Shown here piece by piece: positions 1 through 5,708 of a DNA stretch of 9,796 nt (position 1 is its first letter; the number at the start of each line of letters is the position of its first letter). The notes beneath the pieces are model-generated. The model did not search any database, was not told the DNA's origin, and saw only the letters and a list, made by a program, of their open reading frames with translations. The stretch is from contig JANRKT010000176.1 of assembly GCA_033763355.1 (NCBI GenBank), positions 1 to 9,796 on the forward strand. Reading direction: 5' to 3'. This DNA is from JANRKT01 sp033763355. GTDB lineage: Bacteria; Bacteroidota; Bacteroidia; Chitinophagales; Chitinophagaceae. A program made the position numbers and the translations under genes.

Positions 1-2
1 AG

Positions 3-76
3 TGGACCCTGCTGGGCTCGAACCAGCGACCCTCTGATTATGAGTCAGATGCTCTAACCTGCTGAGCTAAGGGTCC
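3..76 (-). tRNA. tRNA with CAT anticodon, probably tRNA-Ile2
   Basis: The minus strand folds as a complete cloverleaf of 74 nt. It has a 7-bp acceptor stem (GGACCCT with AGGGTCC), D-stem GCTC/GAGC, anticodon stem TCTGA/TCAGA with loop CTCATAA, a five-base variable region GGGTC, T-stem GCTGG/CCAGC with loop TTCGAGC, and discriminator A at position 3. The CCA end is not encoded. Anticodon CAT fits elongator Met, initiator Met, or Ile2, in which C34 is converted to lysidine by TilS. The C4-G69 and C5-G68 pairs are those reported as TilS identity elements in E. coli tRNA-Ile2, and the T-arm resembles E. coli ileX, so Ile2 is favoured over elongator Met. The first acceptor pair is G-C, which argues against an initiator. 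The tRNA call is secure; the amino-acid identity is inferred. Confidence 0.95.
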
Positions 77-160
77 AATCCGCAGGAGCGGAGAAATATC
101 TCTGAACAAAGATGATTGAAGAACTTCTTACACCATTACCCTTTTCACTTTTTAGCCCGG

Positions 161-168
161 CAAAATTA
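161..168 (-). promoter_or_regulatory. Candidate Bacteroidota -7 element upstream of the tRNA
   Basis: The minus strand reads TAATTTTG, an exact match to the Bacteroidota primary sigma factor -7 consensus TAnnTTTG. Transcription would start about 80 bases before the tRNA 5' end. No clear TTG is seen at the -33 position, so the assignment is weak. The leader between this site and the tRNA contains two small hairpins, CCGC/GCGG at 80-91 and GAGA/TCTC at 91-102. Confidence 0.25.
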
Positions 169-197
169 GAGAAAAAAGAGACTGGTTGATAAAATAA

Positions 198-539
198 TCT
201 GGTTATGGAGCCTATTCACATCCGGAAAATCACGGCACCATTTCTCCCACCGCAGCATTGTCCGCTTTTCCTTATACCCCCGAATATTCCATGAAGGCTT
301 TAAAACATTTTTATTATACGTTAGGTGATAAAATATGGAGTAAATATGGTTTTACTGATGCTTTTAATGAAACACAAAACTGGTACGCAAAAAGCCATCT
401 TGCTATAGATCAGGGCCCCATTATTGTAATGATAGAAAACTACAGGAGCGGGTTGTTGTGGAAACTGTTTATGAGCTGCCCCGAAATACAGAATGGTCTT
501 AAGAAACTTGGCTTCAGCAGTCCGGGTATTAGCAAATAA
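198..539 (+). pseudogene. 3' remnant of a glucoamylase-like (PF10091/GH144-type) glucanase
   Basis: An open frame starting right after an in-frame TAA (195-197) encodes about 113 residues that match the C-terminal part of the glucoamylase-like family, which includes the GH144 endo-beta-1,2-glucanases described from Chitinophaga. Recognisable stretches are SGYGAYSHPENHGTISPTAA (198-257), then PYTPE, GDKIW, AIDQGPIIVMIENYRSGLLW and LFMSCPEI. Family members are usually well over 400 residues with an N-terminal signal peptide, so most of the (alpha/alpha)6 barrel is missing. There is no ATG at a sensible place; homology runs through the TTG at 258, which is not a true start. Upstream of about 198 I see no related coding in any frame, only about 120 bases to the tRNA. 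The C-terminal end is intact up to TAA at 537-539. It is almost certainly non-functional. It sits 69 bases before the GH3 gene, consistent with a former shared operon. Confidence 0.85.
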
Positions 540-608
540 CAACAGGCAAGTACAAAATTTTCATTTGAAATAAATTCAGTTACATTACATACACAAACAG
601 TATTTATC

Positions 609-2885
609 ATGAGAAAAGAACTTTGCTTGCTTGCAGCATTTGTTTTGATTTTTATAAATCTCCCTGCACAAAATCCTTCTGATGTAAAAATGAATACTTT
701 CATCAGCAGCCTGATGAAACAAATGACGGTTGATGAAAAAATTGGTCAGCTTAACCTTGTAACACCCGGATGGGGCATCCCGACAGGTTCTGTAGTAAGC
801 AAGGGTGTGGAAGATAATATCCGCAAAGGCGCCGTGGGGGGATTGTTCGGCATTTATGGACCTGATAAAGTGAGGAAAGCGCAGGACCTTGCAGTAAAAG
901 AAAGCCGTCTGCACATTCCGCTTATTTTTGGTTTGGATGTAATTCACGGCCACAAAACGATTTTTCCCATACCATTGGGTTTATCCTGCTCATGGGATAT
1001 GAATGTGATTGAAAGAAGTGCACGTATTGCTGCAATGGAAGCTACCGCAGATGGATTGAACTGGGCCTTTTCACCCATGGTGGATATTGCCCGTGACCCC
1101 CGTTGGGGGCGTGTTGCAGAAGGGGCCGGGGAAGATCCTTATCTCGGTTCCCAAATAGCTAAAGCAATGGTAAAGGGTTACCAGGGAAACGACTTAAGTA
1201 AAGACAATACGCTGCTGGCCTGTGTAAAACATTTTGCATTATACGGTGCATCTGAAGCAGGAAGGGATTACAATACAGTTGACATGAGCCGCATCAGGAT
1301 GTACAATGAATACCTGCCTCCTTATAAAGCTGCAATAAATGCCGGTGCCGGAAGCATCATGAGTTCTTTCAACGAAATTGATGGTGTTCCGGCAACAGGC
1401 AACAAATGGCTGATTACTGATCTTCTCCGCAGGCAATGGGGTTTTAAAGGTTTGGTGGTTTCTGATTATACTTCGGTAAATGAAATGATCAATCACGGCA
1501 TGGGCAACCTGCAAACTGTTTCCGCACTGGCATTAAATGCTGGGCTTGACATGGATATGGTAGGCGAAGGATTCTTAACCACATTAAAAAAATCATTGCA
1601 GGAAGGAAAAGTAACTGCAAAACAAATTGACGATGCCTGCAGGCGGGTGCTGGAAGCAAAGTATAAACTGGGTTTGTTTGACGATCCTTACAGGTACATC
1701 AATGAATCAAGACCGGCCAAAGAAATTTTAACTGCAGACACAAGGACCATTGCAAGGGGCACAGCGGCACGTTCCATGGTGCTGCTGAAAAACGGCAATC
1801 AAACTTTGCCCCTGAAAAAATCAGGGACCATTGCATTAATCGGCCCACTGGCCAGTGACAAAACCAATATGCCGGGCACGTGGGCAGTTGCAGGCGACTG
1901 GCAGCAATCTGTAAGCGTAATGGAAGGCATAAAAAATGTTGCCGGCAGTGCCGTGAATATTCTTTATGCAAAAGGGGCCAACATTACAGATGATACCGTA
2001 TTGGCTAAAAAAGTAAATGTATTTGGAACAAGAGTGGAGATTGATAAAAGGCCGCCTGCTGAAATGATTATGGAAGCCGTTGAAACAGCAAAAAAAGCCG
2101 ATGTAGTAGTAGCTGTTTTGGGTGAAGCATCTGAAATGACAGGCGAAGCAGCCAGCCGAACCAGTTTAAACATTCCGGGTTCGCAAAGGGAGTTGCTAAA
2201 GGCATTGGTAAAAACAGGTAAGCCGGTTGTACTGGTTATTATGAGCGGAAGGCCATTGACGCTGGTAATGGAAAATGAAATTGCCACATCCATACTGCAG
2301 GCATGGCATCCTGGTACAGAAGCCGGCAATGCCGTGGCAGATGTGTTATTTGGCAATTACAACCCCGCCGGTAAGTTAAGCATGACGTTTCCGCGGAGTG
2401 TGGGGCAGGTGCCCGTTTATTACAACCACAAAAACACAGGCAGGCCGATGGACCCCAACAATAAATTTTCAACCAAATACCTCGATGAATCCAACGACCC
2501 GCTTTTTCCTTTTGGTTATGGCCTGAGCTATACTTCATTTTCTTACAGCAATATTTCACTCAGCAAAAATGAAATGAAGGCGGCCGAAACCATTACTGTT
2601 TCTGTTACCGTAACCAATACCGGCAATTTTGCCGGCGAAGAAGTGGTGCAGTTGTATGTAAGGGATATGGCCGCAAGCATAGCAAGGCCGGTTAAAGAAC
2701 TGAAGTGCTTTCAGAAAATTTCATTAAGGGCCGGCGAATCAAAAACAATAAGCTTTAAACTTACCATTGAAGACCTTAAATTTTATAACAGCGATTTGAA
2801 ATTTGTTGCAGAGCCGGGGGATTTTAAAGTATTCGTGGGTGGAAACAGCAGGGATGTAAAGGAAGCTGCTTTTAAATTGCTTTGA
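609..2885 (+). CDS. bglX: Secreted GH3 beta-glucosidase (BglX type)
   Basis: This 758-residue glycoside hydrolase family 3 enzyme should release glucose from the non-reducing end of beta-glucosides in the periplasm. Residues 1-21 form a signal peptide ending in LPAQ, with no lipobox cysteine. The TIM-barrel domain (about 30-350) carries GLDVIHG (108-114), DPRWGR (163-168), GEDPYLG (174-180), KHF (207-209) and the nucleophile motif GLVVSDYTS with Asp286. The second alpha/beta domain (about 388-600) contains MTGEAASR, where Glu513 aligns with the likely acid/base of BglX enzymes. A fibronectin type III-like domain closes the protein (about 675-750). Length and domain order are typical, and nothing key is missing. 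Close Bacteroidota homologues act on cello-, laminari- or beta-1,2-linked gluco-oligosaccharides. The GH144-type remnant just upstream makes sophoro-oligosaccharides a reasonable guess, but linkage specificity cannot be read from the sequence. ATG 609 places the signal peptide correctly. Confidence 0.95.
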   Translation: MRKELCLLAAFVLIFINLPAQNPSDVKMNTFISSLMKQMTVDEKIGQLNLVTPGWGIPTGSVVSKGVEDNIRKGAVGGLFGIYGPDKVRKAQDLAVKESRLHIPLIFGLDVIHGHKTIFPIPLGLSCSWDMNVIERSARIAAMEATADGLNWAFSPMVDIARDPRWGRVAEGAGEDPYLGSQIAKAMVKGYQGNDLSKDNTLLACVKHFALYGASEAGRDYNTVDMSRIRMYNEYLPPYKAAINAGAGSIMSSFNEIDGVPATGNKWLITDLLRRQWGFKGLVVSDYTSVNEMINHGMGNLQTVSALALNAGLDMDMVGEGFLTTLKKSLQEGKVTAKQIDDACRRVLEAKYKLGLFDDPYRYINESRPAKEILTADTRTIARGTAARSMVLLKNGNQTLPLKKSGTIALIGPLASDKTNMPGTWAVAGDWQQSVSVMEGIKNVAGSAVNILYAKGANITDDTVLAKKVNVFGTRVEIDKRPPAEMIMEAVETAKKADVVVAVLGEASEMTGEAASRTSLNIPGSQRELLKALVKTGKPVVLVIMSGRPLTLVMENEIATSILQAWHPGTEAGNAVADVLFGNYNPAGKLSMTFPRSVGQVPVYYNHKNTGRPMDPNNKFSTKYLDESNDPLFPFGYGLSYTSFSYSNISLSKNEMKAAETITVSVTVTNTGNFAGEEVVQLYVRDMAASIARPVKELKCFQKISLRAGESKTISFKLTIEDLKFYNSDLKFVAEPGDFKVFVGGNSRDVKEAAFKLL

Positions 2886-2912
2886 TTAAAAGATAAAATT
2901 ACAAACCCATTA

Positions 2913-2935
2913 CCGGGAAGATATTAATCTTACGG
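2913..2935 (+). terminator. Weak stem-loop after the GH3 gene
   Basis: The stem AAGAT/ATCTT (2918-2922 with 2927-2931) encloses loop ATTA and is extended by CCG/CGG (2913-2915, 2933-2935) across a small bulge. It lies 28 bases after the GH3 stop codon. No T-run follows, so it is not a convincing intrinsic terminator. It may only mark the transcript end. The direct repeat CGGGAAG (2914-2920 and 2933-2939) overlaps its arms. Confidence 0.2.
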
Positions 2936-2968
2936 GAAGCAAGGAAAAAGAATGATGGGTGTCATCGG

Positions 2969-3035
2969 AACGGCTATCCACTCAAACACGCTAAGGCTAT
3001 GCGGAGAGACCTTGCCGGGGGAAAGTAGAACCGTT
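2969..3035. repeat. Imperfect inverted repeat next to the cassette-like end
   Basis: The arms AACGGCTATCC (2969-2979) and GTAGAACCGTT (3025-3035) are complementary at 8 of 11 positions, with a perfect AACGG/CCGTT base. The second arm lies one base outside GTTGGGC at 3037. An extended imperfect stem beside a GTTRRRY/RYYYAAC motif is how integron attC sites are built, but the matching second core motif is not found at the other arm. It may be a decayed attC or chance. Confidence 0.25.
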
Positions 3036-3036
3036 T

Positions 3037-3046
3037 GTTGGGCGCA
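3037..3046 (+). repeat. Left copy of 10-bp inverted repeat flanking the orphan gene
   Basis: The sequence GTTGGGCGCA is the exact reverse complement of 3844-3853. It overlaps a hairpin, GGCGC (3041-3045) with GCGCC (3055-3059), whose 9-base loop contains the TGA stop codon of the orphan minus-strand gene. Identity stops abruptly on both sides of the 10 bases. Confidence 0.7.
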
Positions 3047-3051
3047 GTGCT

Positions 3052-3807
3052 TCAGCGCCTGAGGTATTGCATGATGTCGTACCTGAACTCATAGCTTTTA
3101 CTGCTACATAATCGACAGCTTGGCGAATCTACTATCATTTTTATTTGAAAACTTGATATTCGTTTCTCGTCAATAACAGAGTAATATTTGTCTCTAATTT
3201 GGTCTGCTAATAAGACAAAATTTTTGTAATCCTTTTTGACTTTCAGGGTTAGGTACAAACCCTCATTTGTTTGGTCGGAAACACTATATGAAAAAAGCCT
3301 TTCGGATTCAATATCATATCTCATGCTATCCACTTCTACAAGTTCATTCGATAAATCATAATGCCCGATAGAATCTCTATCAACTCTATACTTTATGAAA
3401 GAACGCCTGTCATTGCCCCAGCCCTCGTTTGCTTTAAATTTTACAGACCAGTATCCAATTAGCGTTATGTCAAGTGAGTTGGCATCTTTATTCAACGTGT
3501 CACTAAAGAAAATTTTCGAAATGATTAAAGCAAACGTATCTGAAAATATAATTGGAATGCTGTCTGTTGATATTTCCAGATAAATGGTGTCACAACTATA
3601 TTCCCGAACTATCGGCATTTTACGCATTTGCTTAAATTCGATATTTTGACCTCTTATCATATATCGTTTAGCAATACTATCTTTAAATTTTGTCACACTG
3701 TATTTGCCGGTACAGACGTCGATGTATTTTGTATCATCAAAATCACATCTTGTATGCAAAATGATAATGATTGTCAGAAGTAAATGGGATATCTTATTTG
3801 AAGTCAT
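3052..3807 (-). CDS. Orphan secreted or lipoprotein-like protein of unknown function
   Basis: I do not recognise this 251-residue protein. It starts with a lysine-containing n-region and a hydrophobic stretch (about 8-17), then LHTRC at 17-21. Cys21 could be lipidated, but Arg at -1 is not standard for a lipobox, so simple secretion is also possible. The remainder is rich in Ser, Asp, Ile, Lys and Tyr, with alternating patterns suggesting beta-sheet and no further membrane segment. Other cysteines are C32 and C72 near the start and a CRLC pair (231-234) near the end. Base use differs from the neighbours: sampled 60-base rows count 18 G+C here against 29 in a row of the GH3 gene, which suggests acquisition. 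ATG 3805-3807 gives the best signal sequence. A TATAAT lies on the minus strand 8 bases before the ATG, too close to act as its promoter. The gene stands alone inside a cassette-like inverted repeat. Confidence 0.75.
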   Translation of the reverse strand: MTSNKISHLLLTIIIILHTRCDFDDTKYIDVCTGKYSVTKFKDSIAKRYMIRGQNIEFKQMRKMPIVREYSCDTIYLEISTDSIPIIFSDTFALIISKIFFSDTLNKDANSLDITLIGYWSVKFKANEGWGNDRRSFIKYRVDRDSIGHYDLSNELVEVDSMRYDIESERLFSYSVSDQTNEGLYLTLKVKKDYKNFVLLADQIRDKYYSVIDEKRISSFQIKMIVDSPSCRLCSSKSYEFRYDIMQYLRR

Positions 3808-3843
3808 AAGAATAAATTATAGACAGAAAGCCGCCTTTGGAAT

Positions 3844-3853
3844 TGCGCCCAAC
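3844..3853 (-). repeat. Right copy of 10-bp inverted repeat flanking the orphan gene
   Basis: TGCGCCCAAC on the plus strand, i.e. GTTGGGCGCA on the minus strand, is identical to 3037-3046 read on the plus strand. It overlaps a tight hairpin, CGCCC (3846-3850) with GGGCG (3854-3858) around AAC, that the left copy does not share. A second AT-rich hairpin, GTATTT/AAATAC, begins at its outer edge. Confidence 0.7.
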
Positions 3854-4014
3854 GGGCGTATTTACTCTAAAATACACAACTAAAAAAATCAGTGCAAGAA
3901 TTAAAACCCTTCTGCCGGGAGCTTTTATAAAAAATTAAATGTCTGATCTGAGTAGCGCAAATACAACTCTTCAATCCGGTGCTTTTGCCTTATGTATTTT
4001 TAAATAAACTCTGC

Positions 4015-5082
4015 CTATTTCTTCATCAACGTTTCAATCTGTTTGATGAGCGCAGCAAAATTTTCATATGCATTGTTATTCAAAACAATAAGGGTTTTCT
4101 TTTTATCAATATAGCGCACAATAATGGTTTTATACCCCGGGTTGTCGCCGGTATGGTAAACAATTTTGCCCGGTTCGGCATCGGGCCTTAATGTCCATCC
4201 AAAACCATAATTTGAGAAACTGCCATTGTTGAGTTTCATGGGGGTAAAGGCTTCATTGAGCGTTGATTGCTTTACAAGTTTATCCGTGTACAATGCATTG
4301 TCCCATTTCAGCAAATCTTCAGCAGCAGAGCTTACCCTTCCCGGGCCTTTTCTGTTTCCAAGCCAGATGGTATAATCTGAAGACGGAAATGAATCGGCCC
4401 TTATATATTTATTTCTCTCCTTTACATAAATATGCCCGATGGCAAAACGGGTTGTTCCTTTTTTTTCTTCAGAGCTTCTTATATTGGTACTTTTCATTTT
4501 CAACGGGTGAAATATCCATTGCCTGCACATTTCAATAAAATCCTTTCCCGCCGCTTTTTCGGCAATGCTGGCCAGCAGCAGGTAACCGGTATTGCTGTAT
4601 TCGTATTTTTCTCCCGGTTCAAAAATTTTGGGCGGGGCATGTTTGTTCAGGTATGCTATGGCATCTGCATTGCCCGCCACTCTGGTTTTGTCCCAGTATT
4701 TGTCCATGATGTCCTGGTAATCGGGCAGGCCGCTTGTATGCGTAAGCAAATGACGGATGGTAATTCCTTTGTACGGAATGTCAAGATATTTTTCAACGGG
4801 GTCGTCATAATTCAGTTTTCCGCGTTCTTTCAGCATCATTATTATCATGGCTGTAAACTGCTTTGATACGGAAGCCAGTTCAAAAATGTCGTCTTTTTGC
4901 AAAGGCACCTTATCCGCAAATTCGCGGTAACCGAAAGCTTTGTGATAAACAGGTTTGTTGTTTTCGGCAATAAGTACAACCCCGCTAAAAAATTGATGTG
5001 CAGCAAAAAGAGAATCCAAAGCCTTTTCCTGGGCAAAACAAATAAGCGGAAACAGTACCCCTGAGAGTATGATTTTTTTCAT
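4015..5082 (-). CDS. Secreted serine hydrolase, class C beta-lactamase/S12 family
   Basis: This 355-residue protein belongs to the PF00144 family, which contains class C beta-lactamases, DD-peptidases, D-stereospecific aminopeptidases and esterases. A signal peptide occupies about residues 1-17 (ending CFAQ), indicating a periplasmic or secreted enzyme. The three catalytic motifs are present: SxxK as SVSK (Ser71 nucleophile, Lys74), the Tyr motif as YSN (162-164), and HTG (310-312) in place of KTG. HLLTHTSGLPDY (111-122) is also typical. HTG is common among the esterase/peptidase-like members, so a true beta-lactamase role is less likely than hydrolysis of a D-amino-acid peptide or an ester. 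Length is normal for a single-domain member lacking the C-terminal lipocalin-like domain. It is divergent from the RidA-family gene across 68 bases. Substrate unknown. Confidence 0.92.
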   Translation of the reverse strand: MKKIILSGVLFPLICFAQEKALDSLFAAHQFFSGVVLIAENNKPVYHKAFGYREFADKVPLQKDDIFELASVSKQFTAMIIMMLKERGKLNYDDPVEKYLDIPYKGITIRHLLTHTSGLPDYQDIMDKYWDKTRVAGNADAIAYLNKHAPPKIFEPGEKYEYSNTGYLLLASIAEKAAGKDFIEMCRQWIFHPLKMKSTNIRSSEEKKGTTRFAIGHIYVKERNKYIRADSFPSSDYTIWLGNRKGPGRVSSAAEDLLKWDNALYTDKLVKQSTLNEAFTPMKLNNGSFSNYGFGWTLRPDAEPGKIVYHTGDNPGYKTIIVRYIDKKKTLIVLNNNAYENFAALIKQIETLMKK

Positions 5083-5134
5083 TTCGCTGTGTTTAAAAGT
5101 CTCTTTTTTACAATACTCCTTAAATCCGCAGGCT

Positions 5135-5142
5135 TAGGTTTG
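5135..5142 (+). promoter_or_regulatory. Candidate -7 element for the RidA/AraC pair
   Basis: TAGGTTTG matches the Bacteroidota -7 consensus TAnnTTTG exactly and lies in the 68-base divergent gap. It ends only 8 bases before the ATG at 5151, so transcription would start almost at that codon. Use of the second ATG (5160) would give a short normal leader. No convincing TTG is visible at the -33 position. Confidence 0.35.
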
Positions 5143-5150
5143 TTAAAAAT

Positions 5151-5681
5151 ATGACAACCATGTTCAAAAAAAACCAAACCGGAAAAGCAAAAATTTTTCT
5201 TTTGTTCCTTTTACTTGCGCATGTGGCCTGTAAGCAGGCGGCAACGGATAAAAACCCGGATGAAAAGAAAAAAGAATTTACTTATGTTAATCCTTCTGCA
5301 GTTTATCCTACGCTGCAGTTTGCATTCTCCCAGGGCGTAACAGCCCCTTCCTGGGGACAGACACTTTACCTTGCGGGGCTTACCGCATGGGACAGCGCTA
5401 TGCAGGTAGTTGGGAAAGATGATTTTAAAGTACAGCTCCGCCAGTGTTTTAAAAATATTAAAGCTGTTGTTTCAGGTGCCGGCGGAAAAATGACAGATGT
5501 GGTACGGCTTACCTATTTTATAAAAGACATGGATATAAACAAAGCGATGGCAGTGGTAGAAGTGGTTAAAGAATTTTTCCCTGAGAACAAATATCCGGCC
5601 GGGTCATTAATAGGTGTGGAGAAACTGGTGGAGGATGCTTTTTGGGTGGAAATTGAAGCTACAGCAGTCATTAATCGTTAA
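5151..5681 (+). CDS. Exported RidA-family (YjgF/UK114) protein lacking the catalytic Arg
   Basis: This 176-residue protein has an N-terminal export signal (about 1-26) followed by Cys27 in AHVAC, a plausible though imperfect lipobox, so it is probably a periplasm-facing lipoprotein. A charged linker (28-43) leads into one RidA fold (about 44-175) with typical features: LYLAG (72-76), QCFKNIKAVVSGAGG (98-112), VVRLTYFIKDM (117-127) and WVEIEA (165-170). Cytosolic RidA (Rid1) proteins deaminate enamine/imine intermediates using an Arg in the segment PARS. Here that segment reads PAGS, with Gly151 in the Arg position, so this enzyme activity is not expected. Several Rid subgroups lack the Arg and have unknown roles. 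An ATG at 5160 would shorten the protein by three residues without harming the signal. It is followed after 27 bases by the AraC-type regulator, likely in one transcript. Confidence 0.88.
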   Translation: MTTMFKKNQTGKAKIFLLFLLLAHVACKQAATDKNPDEKKKEFTYVNPSAVYPTLQFAFSQGVTAPSWGQTLYLAGLTAWDSAMQVVGKDDFKVQLRQCFKNIKAVVSGAGGKMTDVVRLTYFIKDMDINKAMAVVEVVKEFFPENKYPAGSLIGVEKLVEDAFWVEIEATAVINR

Positions 5682-5708
5682 ATTTACCCCGCTTTACAAG
5701 ACAATTAA

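Larger units (their letters stand above)
3037..3853 (-). mobile_element. Cassette-like element carrying one orphan gene
   Basis: The 817-base segment is bounded by a perfect 10-base inverted repeat and contains a single AT-rich gene. Read on the minus strand it begins with GTTGGGC (fits GTTRRRY), has a leader of about 40 bases, then the gene. The stop codon falls 8 bases before GCCCAAC (fits RYYYAAC). This is the arrangement of an integron gene cassette: gene oriented from the recombination end towards its own attC. Against it, neither side shows a full attC with both core motifs, no integrase lies in the window, and no target-site duplication is evident. A small inverted-repeat element, or a rearranged boundary, remains possible. 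Confidence 0.35.

Noticed and set aside
1..30. tRNA 3' end as an integration site with a second att copy in the window
   Set aside because: No repeat of the tRNA 3' end longer than about 8 bases was found elsewhere (for example gctgggct near 1540, inside the GH3 gene), and no integrase is present.
258..539. A separate 93-residue protein starting at TTG 258
   Set aside because: Homology to the glucanase family continues in frame upstream of the TTG to about 198, so the TTG is an internal codon of a truncated gene.
2954..2966. Small hairpin GATG/CATC after the GH3 gene
   Set aside because: A 4-bp stem is expected by chance and is followed by no T-run.
3041..3059. GGCGC/GCGCC hairpin as an intrinsic terminator of the orphan gene
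   Set aside because: The stop codon lies in its loop and no T-run follows on the minus strand; it is better explained as part of the repeat end.
3395..3583. Plus-strand open frame inside the orphan gene
   Set aside because: It is antisense to the longer frame with a signal-like N-terminus, and shows no recognisable motif or start context.
3816..3821. TATAAT on the minus strand just before the orphan gene
   Set aside because: It is only 8 bases from the ATG, has no TTGACA-like partner at normal spacing, and Bacteroidota use a different -7 consensus.
4015..5082. True class C beta-lactamase (antibiotic resistance)
   Set aside because: The third motif is HTG instead of KTG and the protein resembles the broad S12 esterase/peptidase group; resistance cannot be claimed from this sequence.
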